The notes beneath the pieces are model-generated. The model was not told the DNA's origin and did not search any database. It saw only the letters and a list, made by a program, of their open reading frames with translations. From CALVUJ01 sp045119835 (GTDB taxonomy: Bacteria; Bacillota_I; Bacilli_A; RFN20; DUOF01), in NCBI GenBank assembly GCA_045119835.1, contig JBGVED010000048.1, positions 1 to 10,914 of the forward strand: a stretch of 10,914 nt of DNA. Direction: 5' to 3'. The translations under genes and the position numbers were made by a program. Within the stretch, counting starts at the first letter, position 1. Each line of letters opens with the position of its first letter. Positions 1-6,412 of this stretch are shown piece by piece.

Positions 1-408
1 GAAAAGGCTACTAGAATTGCTAGACTTATGGTTACTGAACTTGGTATGTCAAGTCTTGGTACAATTCAATATGAACAACAAACAGGTAGTGCCTTCCTTG
101 GAAGAGATTATGCTAATACAAGAAAGAGTTTCTCTGGGCAAGTTGCTTATGAAATTGATAAAGAAGTTAGAAAGATTATAGAAGAATGTTATAATCGTGC
201 AAAAGATGTTATTACAGAGAATAAAGAGTTATTAACTAAGATTGCTGAAGCTCTTCTAGAAAAAGAAGTGTTAACTAGTGAAGAAATTTATGAGATTGCT
301 GGAATGAAGGATCCTATGAGCGAAGAAAAGGAAAATGAAGTAGTAAGTAAAGAAAAAACTAGTGAAGTTAAAGAAAATAAAGTAGAAGAAACAAAAGAAG
401 AAAATTAA
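1..408 (+). CDS. ftsH: ATP-dependent zinc metalloprotease FtsH, C-terminal part (5' end outside window)
   Basis: This is the end of FtsH, the membrane-anchored AAA+ protease that degrades misfolded membrane proteins and some short-lived regulators. The frame is open from base 1. It reads ATRIARLMVTELGMS, then IQYE, FLGRD, and QVAYEIDKEVRKIIEECY, which matches the helical C-terminal region of the M41 peptidase domain. The AAA module, the HEXXH zinc site and the membrane segments lie upstream of the window. The last ~35 residues are an acidic/lysine-rich low-complexity tail (many E, K, V), typical of the poorly conserved FtsH end. The stop is TAA at 406-408. No strong terminator follows, so read-through into the DUF805 gene is possible. 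The family assignment is secure from the conserved helical segment; only completeness is unknown. Confidence 0.95.
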   Translation, partial: EKATRIARLMVTELGMSSLGTIQYEQQTGSAFLGRDYANTRKSFSGQVAYEIDKEVRKIIEECYNRAKDVITENKELLTKIAEALLEKEVLTSEEIYEIAGMKDPMSEEKENEVVSKEKTSEVKENKVEETKEEN

Positions 409-448
409 TAAAATTTTTATTTTAGTGTTATGTTTTTGAGGTGAATTT

Positions 449-793
449 ATGAAAACTTATTTTGATGGATGGAAAAGAACTTTTTGCTTTAGTGGAAATT
501 CAACTAGAGCACAATTTTGGACTTTTAACATTATAAATTGCATAGTTGTTTATTTGGTATATACGCTTAGTTTGTATAATGCTATGAAAAATGGTGAGGA
601 TGGCGGGTATCTAACTATTGGTATAAATGTTTTCTTTTTAGTGTTTCCTATTCCATATTTATTTGCTACATGGTCTATAGCTGTTAGAAGATTGCATGAT
701 GCAGGTCATTCTGGTTGGAATTTGTTGTGGGGAGTAGTTCCTTTTATTGGGTGGCTAGTTTTATTAGTTTATTATTTGTCACCAAGCAAATAG
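449..793 (+). CDS. DUF805 family small integral membrane protein
   Basis: This 114-residue membrane protein belongs to the DUF805 family (the E. coli YhaH/YhaI type), whose molecular function is unknown. The family signatures are visible. Near the N-terminus there is an aromatic GR-x-EFW-like element (STRAQFWTF, about residues 19-27). Mid-protein comes the hallmark VRRLHDAGHSGWN (about residues 79-91). The protein ends with a hydrophobic FIGWLVLLVYYL helix. About four hydrophobic segments can be seen (28-47, 55-76, 88-104 and the C-terminal one). The ATG has a GAGGTG ribosome site five bases upstream. The gene lies 40 bp after ftsH and is closed by a good terminator, so it may be read from ftsH or from a weak local promoter. 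Length is normal for the family, so it looks intact. Confidence 0.88.
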   Translation: MKTYFDGWKRTFCFSGNSTRAQFWTFNIINCIVVYLVYTLSLYNAMKNGEDGGYLTIGINVFFLVFPIPYLFATWSIAVRRLHDAGHSGWNLLWGVVPFIGWLVLLVYYLSPSK

Positions 794-818
794 TTGTTAG
801 ATTAAAGTTTTTGACTTT

Positions 819-842
819 AAAAGAGGATTTTTCCTCTTTTTT
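819..842 (+). terminator. Rho-independent terminator after the DUF805 gene
   Basis: The 9-bp stem AAAAGAGGA (819-827) pairs with TCCTCTTTT (832-840) around a TTTT loop, and the T-run extends to 842. It lies 25 bp after the DUF805 stop codon and separates the ftsH/DUF805 unit from the next gene. Confidence 0.85.
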
Positions 843-885
843 GTTTTAGAATATATTTAATAGTTATAAAAAAGAAGGTGTTTAT

Positions 886-1533
886 ATGAATAGAGATAGT
901 AGAAATAGGGTTGGTTACATTTTTGATTTGTTGTTTTATATAATATTACCTATAGTTATTATTTTGTTATATGTTTTAGATGGAGAAAAAATGACTGAGG
1001 AGATATTGTCAGTTCTTGATGTAATTAGAGTTATCGTTATAGGTTTAGAAATTATAGGAGTAATTTTTATAAGTAGCAGGAAAAGAAATTCTGAATATAC
1101 GTCTTTACAGGAGCGTAAGGATTTTGAGGTACAGATTAGTAATGAACTTGATATAGGTAAGGCTTTGCTTGCTAATGTGGTTATTGTTTCTATTAGTGTT
1201 GGCTTAGGTGCTTTGTGGTATTATTCTTATTTGTATTTGTCGAATACATCATATTTTCTTTTAGCAGTAGGAGGCTTTGTTGCATTTTTAATTTATTTGT
1301 ATTTTGGGCAAATGTTGTTTAAGGCGAATATGAAGGGTTCTACGATGTTTTGGGCAGGTGTTTTGTGTTTGTTTATTGCTTTTATTTTGGGAATATCAAC
1401 ATACGCTGCATATTTAGGGAAGTCTGAAATGTGGGTTTATATTATGACTATTACAATAATTTTTATTGCTTTAGGAATAGGGTATTGTATTTCTGGTTAT
1501 AAAATTAAAAAGAATAAAAAAAAGAGTTTTTAA
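886..1533 (+). CDS. Uncharacterised six-segment membrane protein
   Basis: I do not recognise the family of this 215-residue protein. Six hydrophobic segments can be seen, at about residues 11-31, 45-63, 92-114, 122-143, 152-173 and 182-204. Between segments 2 and 3 there is a charged loop (residues 64-90, containing RKRNSEYTSLQERKDFE). A very basic tail (KIKKNKKKSF) follows the last segment. By the positive-inside rule the tail and loop are probably cytoplasmic. The ATG at 886 has an AAGAAGGTG ribosome site. A candidate promoter, TTGTTT (841-846), 18 bp, TATAAA (865-870), overlaps the end of the preceding terminator and would give a leader of about 9 nt. No catalytic motif is visible. It sits alone between two terminated units, so context suggests no role. 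Confidence 0.8.
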   Translation: MNRDSRNRVGYIFDLLFYIILPIVIILLYVLDGEKMTEEILSVLDVIRVIVIGLEIIGVIFISSRKRNSEYTSLQERKDFEVQISNELDIGKALLANVVIVSISVGLGALWYYSYLYLSNTSYFLLAVGGFVAFLIYLYFGQMLFKANMKGSTMFWAGVLCLFIAFILGISTYAAYLGKSEMWVYIMTITIIFIALGIGYCISGYKIKKNKKKSF

Positions 1534-1564
1534 AAATATATATTTGCGTTTAGAATAGTAAATG

Positions 1565-1593
1565 TTGACTTTTTAAAAGTATAACATTAAAAT
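1565..1593 (+). promoter_or_regulatory. Candidate sigma-A promoter of hslO
   Basis: A TTGACT -35 (1565-1570) and a TAAAAT -10 (1588-1593) are separated by 17 bp, each one base from consensus. The predicted start near 1600 falls at the ribosome site, giving a leader of only about 11 nt, which resembles other promoters in this window. The region is AT-rich, so a chance match is possible. Confidence 0.45.
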
Positions 1594-1610
1594 TTTTGAA
1601 GGTGATGAAG

Positions 1611-2447
1611 ATGGATTATATAGTTAGAGGAATGGCTAGAGAGGATAAAATAAGAATTATTGGCTGTGAGTGCACAGATACAGTTGATTTGATTTGTAAG
1701 AAACACGAAACTTATCCAATTGCTACTATTGCACTTGGCAGATTTTTGTGTTCAACTTTAATGATGGGAGCAATGTTAAAGGATAAGCAAACTATTACTT
1801 GTATAATAAATGGTAATGGTAAACTAGGAACTATTTTTGCTCAAGCTAATGCAAGAGGAGAAGTTAGAGGGTTTGTTAGTGATCCTTATGTTGATTTACC
1901 TCTTGTTGACAATAAATGGGATATTAATAGTGCTGTTGGAGATAATGGTATTTTAAATGTAATTAAGAATTTTGATGAAAAGAAAAGTTTTTCTAGTCAA
2001 GTTGCAATAGAATGTGGTGATATCGCAGGTATTGTTGCAAAATACTTCTTTGATAGTGAACAACTACCTACGATTGTTAATTTAGGGGTAGAATTAGATA
2101 AAGATGGTAGTGTTAAGAGCGCTAAAGGGTATATAATTCAACTTATGACAGGATACAGTGAAGAAGATGTTAAGTGTTTAGAAGAACTTAAATTGGCTTC
2201 TTTAGATAAAAAGATTGATGATTGTATTTTTGAAATGTTTGCAGATTTTAAAAGATTAGAGAATACACCTGTTAAGTTTGCTTGTGATTGTAGCAAAGAA
2301 AAGTTTGAACAAGGGCTTAAGGCTTTAAATAAAGAAGAGTTAAGACAAATACTTGAGGAAGACGGTCAGATTGAGGTTGTTTGCAATTTTTGTTCTGATA
2401 AATATTTGTTTAATAAAGAGGAGATTGAAAAGATTATTGAAGGATAA
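1611..2447 (+). CDS. hslO: Hsp33, redox-regulated holdase chaperone
   Basis: Hsp33 is a cytoplasmic chaperone that is inactive when reduced. On oxidative unfolding it loses zinc, forms disulfides and binds unfolding proteins. The ATG at 1611 is chosen because GAAGGTG (1598-1604) lies six bases upstream; an in-frame TTG at 1596 lacks a ribosome site. The product is 278 residues, close to the usual ~290. The zinc centre is complete: C-D-C at residues 225-227 and C-N-F-C at 258-261, with the expected spacing. The N-terminal fold carries typical elements such as IATIALGRFLCSTLMMGAMLK and INGNGKLGT. In Bacillus hslO lies just downstream of ftsH, and the same arrangement is seen here with two membrane-protein genes in between. 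A terminator follows at once. Confidence 0.96.
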   Translation: MDYIVRGMAREDKIRIIGCECTDTVDLICKKHETYPIATIALGRFLCSTLMMGAMLKDKQTITCIINGNGKLGTIFAQANARGEVRGFVSDPYVDLPLVDNKWDINSAVGDNGILNVIKNFDEKKSFSSQVAIECGDIAGIVAKYFFDSEQLPTIVNLGVELDKDGSVKSAKGYIIQLMTGYSEEDVKCLEELKLASLDKKIDDCIFEMFADFKRLENTPVKFACDCSKEKFEQGLKALNKEELRQILEEDGQIEVVCNFCSDKYLFNKEEIEKIIEG

Positions 2448-2471
2448 GGAGACAAGAAATTGTCTCTTTTT
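2448..2471 (+). terminator. Rho-independent terminator after hslO
   Basis: The perfect 7-bp stem GAGACAA (2449-2455) / TTGTCTC (2460-2466) is closed by a GAAA tetraloop of the stable GNRA type and followed by TTTTT (2467-2471). It begins one base after the hslO stop codon. Confidence 0.92.
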
Positions 2472-2513
2472 AGTAGAATATTTTTAATACATAATTTTAA
2501 CGTTTATTATTGG

Positions 2514-2542
2514 TTGATAAATGTTTTTCTGTTTAATATTAT
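2514..2542 (+). promoter_or_regulatory. Sigma-A promoter of hpt
   Basis: TTGATA (2514-2519), a 17-bp spacer, and TATTAT (2537-2542): each hexamer has one mismatch to consensus. The predicted start is near 2549, leaving a leader of about 26 nt before the ATG at 2575. This is far too short for a purine riboswitch. Confidence 0.65.
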
Positions 2543-2574
2543 AGTCATATGTTTATGTGTTAGGGGATGGATTT

Positions 2575-3081
2575 ATGAAGGTTTTGATAAACCATGATGA
2601 GATTAGAGAAATTTGTAAGAAAATAGGAAAAGAGTTAACTTTAAAATTTAAGGGAGGGCCTCTTATTGTTGTTGGGGTTTTAAAAGGCGCATGTCCTTTT
2701 CATAGTGAACTTATTAAATATATAGATTTAGTTGTTTTAGTAGATTATATGCAAGTTAGTAGTTATGTGGGGGAAAATAGTAGCGGGAAAATAAATATAA
2801 AAAAAGATTTAGAAAATGATATTTGTGGCAAGGATGTTGTAATTGTAGAAGATATTGTTGATACTGGCATTACCCTTAGTTCTTTGAAATGTGAGCTAGA
2901 GAAAAGGAATCCCAAATCTTTAACTTTTATATCAATGCTTGATAAACCTAGTAGAAGAAAGGTTGAATTTAAGGCTGATTATGTAGGTAAAGAGATAGAT
3001 GATTTATTTGTTGTGGGTTTTGGGTTAGATTATAATGAACAATATAGGAATTTAAAAGATATTTGTATATATAATAGTTAA
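2575..3081 (+). CDS. hpt: Hypoxanthine (guanine) phosphoribosyltransferase
   Basis: This enzyme salvages hypoxanthine and guanine to IMP and GMP using PRPP, in the cytoplasm. The ATG at 2575 follows the ribosome site AGGGGATGG (2562-2570); a GTG at 2557 in the same frame lies ahead of that site. The 168 residues show the whole type I phosphoribosyltransferase set. LKGACPF (residues 37-42) is the pyrophosphate loop, and VSSY is the flexible lid. VVIVEDIVDTGITL (88-101) is the PRPP-binding loop. LDKP holds the base-contacting Lys124, and the purine pocket is FVVGFGLDYNEQYRNL (145-160). The end is about ten residues shorter than in Bacillus Hpt, and the usual glycine of the SSYG lid is valine. 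It has its own promoter and lies downstream of hslO rather than upstream of ftsH, so it may be a second copy. Confidence 0.95.
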   Translation: MKVLINHDEIREICKKIGKELTLKFKGGPLIVVGVLKGACPFHSELIKYIDLVVLVDYMQVSSYVGENSSGKINIKKDLENDICGKDVVIVEDIVDTGITLSSLKCELEKRNPKSLTFISMLDKPSRRKVEFKADYVGKEIDDLFVVGFGLDYNEQYRNLKDICIYNS

Positions 3082-3089
3082 ATATTATA

Positions 3090-3098
3090 TGTTATAAT
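3090..3098 (+). promoter_or_regulatory. Extended -10 promoter of tRNA-Ser
   Basis: TGTTATAAT is a perfect extended -10 element (TGn plus the consensus TATAAT at 3093-3098). No good -35 lies at the usual distance. The predicted start near 3105 is only about two bases before the mature tRNA 5' end. Confidence 0.65.
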
Positions 3099-3106
3099 TT
3101 GCTTAT

Positions 3107-3193
3107 GGAGAGATGTCAGAGTGGTCGATTGTGGAGCTCTCGAAAAGCTTTGTTCGTAAAGAACCCGGGGTTCGAATCCCCGTCTCTCCGCCA
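3107..3193 (+). tRNA. tRNA-Ser, anticodon CGA
   Basis: This is a class II tRNA that decodes UCG serine codons. The acceptor stem GGAGAGA (3107-3113) pairs with TCTCTCC (3183-3189), followed by G73 (the serine discriminator) and an encoded CCA (3191-3193). The anticodon stem GAGCT (3134-3138) / AGCTT (3146-3150) encloses the loop CTCGAAA, with anticodon CGA at 3141-3143. A long variable arm (GTTC ... GAAC, about 3152-3164) marks the serine class. The T arm is CGGGG-TTCGAAT-CCCCG (3166-3182). The D stem is short (TCA/TGT) with one mismatched pair. No clear terminator separates it from the HIT-family gene 50 bp downstream, so the two may share a primary transcript. Confidence 0.95.
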
Positions 3194-3243
3194 AAAAATT
3201 AAAATTAATTTGTGTAATTGTTTTTAGGGAGAAAAGGATGTAA

Positions 3244-3828
3244 ATGTCAAACTGTACGTTTTGTAATTTGGATTGTGGAAAGATTGAAAACACTATTATA
3301 GATGAAATAGATGATTTTATTGTTGTTCCATCTAAAGGGGCGTTAGTAGAAGGATATATTTTGGTTGTTCCTAAAATTCATGTTACTAGTATTAATGAGT
3401 TAAATAATGATCAGAAGAAAAGTTTGTTATTTCTTATAAAAAAGTATAGAGAAAGATTTAAAGAAATATATGGAAAGTATCCTATAGTTTTTGAGCATGG
3501 TACTGGCAAAAGTGGTGGGAATACCTCTAGTAGTGTGGTTCATGGACATGTTCATATTGTTAATCATAATTTTTTTAATGAGCGATTTGTTATTGATTTT
3601 CTTAAGTTGAAAAAAGTGGATATAAGTGAATTTTATGAATATAGAAGCAAAAGTTATATATCATATATTTCTCCAACTTTGGAGTATTATATTTCATATG
3701 ATTTTAAACATTGTAGTCAACAAGTGAGAAAACTTATTGCAGATGATTTGAACATTGGTAATAAGTATGATTGGAATAAGAATAATTTTGAGGATAATAT
3801 TAGAAAGACTATAGAAAATTTAAAATAA
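3244..3828 (+). CDS. HIT-family (histidine triad) nucleotide hydrolase/transferase-like protein
   Basis: HIT proteins hydrolyse or transfer nucleoside phosphates, for example dinucleoside polyphosphates or AMP-lysine. The substrate here cannot be told. The 194-residue product starts with a CxxC element (N-C-T-F-C, residues 3-7), as in zinc-binding HIT proteins. It then has the family strand GYILVVPKIHV (37-47), and the histidine triad HGHVHIV at 100-106, where His102 would be the catalytic one. It is longer than the usual 110-140 residues. The ~85 residues after the triad (many Tyr, Ser, Lys) are not recognised. The start follows an AAAGG ribosome site. Curiously, an ATG directly followed by TAA (3238-3243) lies immediately before it. 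The gene lies between tRNA-Ser and guaA, and the separate guaA promoter suggests independent transcription. Confidence 0.83.
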   Translation: MSNCTFCNLDCGKIENTIIDEIDDFIVVPSKGALVEGYILVVPKIHVTSINELNNDQKKSLLFLIKKYRERFKEIYGKYPIVFEHGTGKSGGNTSSSVVHGHVHIVNHNFFNERFVIDFLKLKKVDISEFYEYRSKSYISYISPTLEYYISYDFKHCSQQVRKLIADDLNIGNKYDWNKNNFEDNIRKTIENLK

Positions 3829-3856
3829 AATTTTGTTAATAAATTGGTTGGAATTC

Positions 3857-3885
3857 TTGTTATTGATAGTTTTATGGGGTATAAT
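3857..3885 (+). promoter_or_regulatory. Sigma-A promoter of guaA
   Basis: TTGTTA (3857-3862), 17 bp, and the perfect TATAAT (3880-3885). The predicted start near 3892 gives a leader of about 24 nt that holds the ribosome site AAAGGGAGGG (3901-3910). There is no room for a guanine riboswitch. Confidence 0.7.
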
Positions 3886-3915
3886 CTTTCCTTAAATAAG
3901 AAAGGGAGGGCTTTT

Positions 3916-5454
3916 ATGGATAGTCAGAAAGAAAAAGTTTTAGTTGTTGATTTTGGTGGTCAATATGCGCAGCTTATTGGAAGAAGGGTTAGAGATCTTA
4001 ATGTCTATTGTGAGATTGTGCCATTTAGTATTAGTGCTAGTGAGATAAAGAAAATAAATCCAATTGGGATTATTTTTAGCGGGGGTCCGTTAAGTACTTT
4101 TGATGAGATATCGTATAAGATAGATGAGAAAGTATTTGACTTAGGGATCCCCGTTTTTGGTATATGTTATGGAATGCAACTTATTGCTAGTGTGTTTGAT
4201 GGGAAAGTTGTTAAAGGTAAGTTTGCAGAGTATGGAAAAGTAGATATTGAATACAAAGATCATTGCTTATTTTCTGGGGTAAATAAAAAAAATACGATAT
4301 TTATGAATCATCATGATATAGTTGAGTCTATTGGAGAGGGTTTTAAGGTTATTGCAAAAACAGAAAATACAAAAATAGCAGCCTTTGCAAATGATGAGAA
4401 AAAAATATATGGCGTGCAGTTTCATCCTGAAGTTAGTCATAGTAATCAAGGTAATGATATATTTTATAATTTTTTGTATAAGATATGTAGGGCAAAAGGG
4501 ACTTGGAAAATTGATGATTTTGTGGAAAAAAAGATTACTGATTTAAAAGAAAAATTAAATGGCAAGAAAGTTTTGCTAGCGTTATCAGGTGGAGTGGATA
4601 GTTCAGTGTGCGCTGCTCTTATTCAAAAAGCGAGTTCTAAATCTTTAATATGTGTGTTTGTAGATCATGGACTTCTTAGAAAAAACGAAAGGGAAGAAGT
4701 TGAAAAAGTATTTAAGGATCAATTTAAGATTAATTTGATTACAGTTGATGCTTCAAAACAATTTTTGGATAAGCTAAAAGATGTAGAGGATCCAGAAAGA
4801 AAAAGAAAAATTATTGGAGAAGAGTTTATAAGAGTGTTTGAAAAAGAGGCAAAGAAAATAGGAAGGGTGGATTTTTTGGCACAGGGCACTATATATCCAG
4901 ATGTTGTAGAGAGTGGGGTTGGTAAATCTAGTGTTATTAAAAGTCATCATAATGTTGGGGGAATTCCTAGTGTTGTAGATTTTGAAGAAATCGTAGAACC
5001 TTTAAGGAATTTATATAAGGATGAGGTTAGAAAAGTTGGACTAAAATTAGGCCTTCCAGAAAATATTGTTAATAGACAACCTTTCCCAGGACCTGGACTT
5101 GCAATTAGATGTATTGGTAAGATTAGTGAAGAAAAATTAAATATTTTGAAAGAGGCAGATTTCATATTTAGAGAAGAAATTTCTAAAGCAAATTTAGATA
5201 AAGATATATGGCAGTATTTTGCTGTTATAACAGATATGCGTTCAGTTGGTGTTATAGGAGACCATAGGACATATGATTATACACTAGCACTTAGAGGTGT
5301 TAGCAGTGAAGATGCTATGAGTGCACAATTTTATAGAATTCCTTATGATGTTTTAGAAAGATGTAGTAGTAGAATCACCAACGAGGTTAGGGGGGTTAAT
5401 AGAGTTGTTTATGATATTACTTCAAAACCTCCTGCAACTATTGAGTGGGAATAA
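3916..5454 (+). CDS. guaA: GMP synthase (glutamine-hydrolysing)
   Basis: GuaA converts XMP, ATP and glutamine to GMP, AMP, PPi and glutamate, the last step of guanine nucleotide synthesis. The ATG at 3916 lies five bases after AAAGGGAGGG and downstream of the predicted promoter; a TTG at 3844 in the same frame is upstream of that promoter. The 512 residues match the usual ~513. The N-terminal class I glutaminase has the nucleophile Cys84 (GICYGMQ) and the His170/Glu172 pair (GVQFHPEVSHS). The ATP-pyrophosphatase P-loop is SGGVDSS at 224-230. The C-terminal dimerisation domain carries TIYPDVVES, KSHHNVGG and QPFPGPGLAIR, and ends in the invariant PPATIEWE. All catalytic residues are present. 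Together with Hpt it supplies GMP. The DUF1653 gene follows 32 bp later with its own promoter. Confidence 0.98.
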   Translation: MDSQKEKVLVVDFGGQYAQLIGRRVRDLNVYCEIVPFSISASEIKKINPIGIIFSGGPLSTFDEISYKIDEKVFDLGIPVFGICYGMQLIASVFDGKVVKGKFAEYGKVDIEYKDHCLFSGVNKKNTIFMNHHDIVESIGEGFKVIAKTENTKIAAFANDEKKIYGVQFHPEVSHSNQGNDIFYNFLYKICRAKGTWKIDDFVEKKITDLKEKLNGKKVLLALSGGVDSSVCAALIQKASSKSLICVFVDHGLLRKNEREEVEKVFKDQFKINLITVDASKQFLDKLKDVEDPERKRKIIGEEFIRVFEKEAKKIGRVDFLAQGTIYPDVVESGVGKSSVIKSHHNVGGIPSVVDFEEIVEPLRNLYKDEVRKVGLKLGLPENIVNRQPFPGPGLAIRCIGKISEEKLNILKEADFIFREEISKANLDKDIWQYFAVITDMRSVGVIGDHRTYDYTLALRGVSSEDAMSAQFYRIPYDVLERCSSRITNEVRGVNRVVYDITSKPPATIEWE

Positions 5455-5468
5455 TCTTGTGTTATAAT
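5441..5468 (+). promoter_or_regulatory. Extended -10 promoter of the DUF1653/HAD unit
   Basis: TTGAGT (5441-5446, inside the end of guaA), 16 bp, and TATAAT (5463-5468), preceded by the TGn extension (TGTTATAAT, 5460-5468). The predicted start near 5475 coincides with the ribosome site GAGGTG, so the leader would be about 12 nt. Confidence 0.6.
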
Positions 5469-5486
5469 ATTATCGAGGTGTAATAA

Positions 5487-5741
5487 ATGGAAGTAATAGT
5501 AGGAGATGTTTACAAACATTTTAAAGGAAATTTATATATTGTTGATGGAATTGCATTTCATAGTGAAACGATGGAAAAGATGGTTGTTTATCGTGCTTTA
5601 TATGACGATTTTAAATTATATGTTAGGCCATATGATATGTTTGTAGAAAAAGTGGATAAAAATAAGTATCCAGATGTTAATCAAGAATATCGTTTTGAAA
5701 AAATAGATCTTAAAGATGCAGATGAAATTTTAAAGAAGTAG
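5487..5741 (+). CDS. DUF1653 family protein
   Basis: This is a compact 84-residue soluble protein of the DUF1653 family. The function is unknown, although members often resemble small beta-barrel domains. The recognisable core is VGDVYKHFKGNLYIVDGIA (residues 5-23), then HSETMEKMVVYRALYDDF and the VRPYDMFVEKV block. In other members these read roughly as YRHYKGN-Y-V, ETGE-LVVYRALY and WVRPLEMF. The ATG has GAGGTG (5475-5480) six bases upstream. The stop codon TAG overlaps the ribosome site of the following nucleotidase gene, so the two are probably translationally coupled. Length and motifs are normal for the family. Confidence 0.88.
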   Translation: MEVIVGDVYKHFKGNLYIVDGIAFHSETMEKMVVYRALYDDFKLYVRPYDMFVEKVDKNKYPDVNQEYRFEKIDLKDADEILKK

Positions 5742-5753
5742 GAGTGATTTGTT

Positions 5754-6359
5754 GTGATTTTGGTTTTTGATCTGGATGATACTGTAACTGAGACGGATAA
5801 ATATAGTGAATATTATATTAGTAAGTTTTTTAAAGAGAATAATTTGCCATATAAAAAAGTTTGCTCTACCGTTAGATATGCTGAAAAGAAATTTAATTGG
5901 AGTAAGGATGAAGCTTTAAAGTGGTATAAAACATATGGCGATGAAATGATGTTAAATTTTCCTTTAAAAGAATTTGCTAAAGAAGCAATAAATGAATTGT
6001 ATGATTTAGGACATACAATAGTTATTGCTACTGCTAGATCTGATGATTGGCATAGTGATCCAAAAGGTGTTACTTTAAAATGGTTAGAGAATAATGATAT
6101 TAGATATCATAAATTATTTGTTGGAAGAAGTGATAAAGAGGAGATATGTAAGGAAGTTAATGCGGATGTTTTTTTAGATGATGATGTTACTATTACTTCT
6201 CGTGTGGCGGAGTATTTTAAAAGTATTAATAAAGGTACATCTTGTCTTATGAGTAGCGATTATAATATTAATGAAGAGGTTGGAGAAAATATTATAAGAG
6301 TTAAAGATTTTAAATCTTTTTTTCAAATGGTTTGTAAAGAAGGAATTGTTGAAAAATAA
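5754..6359 (+). CDS. HAD-superfamily nucleotidase-like phosphatase (5' nucleotidase/NT5C type)
   Basis: This is a 201-residue cytoplasmic phosphatase of the HAD superfamily, probably acting on nucleotides. It starts with GTG, placed by GGAG (5741-5744), which overlaps the preceding stop codon. All four HAD motifs are visible. Motif I is DLDDT with nucleophile Asp6 and acid/base Asp8. Motif II is IVIATAR with Thr93. Motif III Lys128 lies in GRSDKEE, and motif IV is FLDDD (140-144). Between motifs I and II lies an ~80-residue helical cap (C1 type), as in the 5'(3')-deoxyribonucleotidase family. The exact substrate cannot be read from the sequence. Neighbours are DUF1653 upstream (12-bp gap) and an HD-family nucleotidase downstream, which fits a nucleotide-catabolism role. 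A weak hairpin spans the stop codon. Confidence 0.85.
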   Translation: MILVFDLDDTVTETDKYSEYYISKFFKENNLPYKKVCSTVRYAEKKFNWSKDEALKWYKTYGDEMMLNFPLKEFAKEAINELYDLGHTIVIATARSDDWHSDPKGVTLKWLENNDIRYHKLFVGRSDKEEICKEVNADVFLDDDVTITSRVAEYFKSINKGTSCLMSSDYNINEEVGENIIRVKDFKSFFQMVCKEGIVEK

Positions 6360-6368
6360 TTCTTTTTT
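6340..6368 (+). terminator. Possible weak terminator at the end of the HAD gene
   Basis: AAGGAATT (6340-6347) can pair with AATTCTTT (6358-6365) with one G-T pair and a 10-base loop, followed by a short T-run to 6368. The stem is AT-rich and weak and includes the stop codon; it may only reduce read-through. Confidence 0.35.
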
Positions 6369-6377
6369 GTTTTATGG

Positions 6378-6386
6378 TGATATAAT
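6378..6386 (+). promoter_or_regulatory. Extended -10 promoter of the HD nucleotidase gene
   Basis: TGATATAAT has the TGn extension and a perfect TATAAT (6381-6386). No convincing -35 is present at 16-18 bp. The predicted start near 6393 gives a leader of about 20 nt. Confidence 0.5.
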
Positions 6387-6412
6387 AAAAATTACATATA
6401 GGAGTGGTTAAT

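Noticed and set aside
2472..2574. Purine riboswitch ahead of hpt or guaA
   Set aside because: Predicted leaders are only about 24-26 nt, far too short for the aptamer and its expression platform.
3078..3293. A minus-strand open frame of 71 codons
   Set aside because: It runs through the reverse complement of tRNA-Ser and the start of the HIT gene. The AERRGFEPR segment is the antisense of the T arm, a known false-gene signature.
3844..3915. 24-residue N-terminal extension of GuaA from a TTG at 3844
   Set aside because: It lies upstream of the predicted promoter, lacks a ribosome site, and would exceed the usual GuaA length.
4267..5165. Two minus-strand open frames (4267-4449, 4947-5165)
   Set aside because: Both are antisense to well-conserved guaA coding sequence and have no family resemblance.
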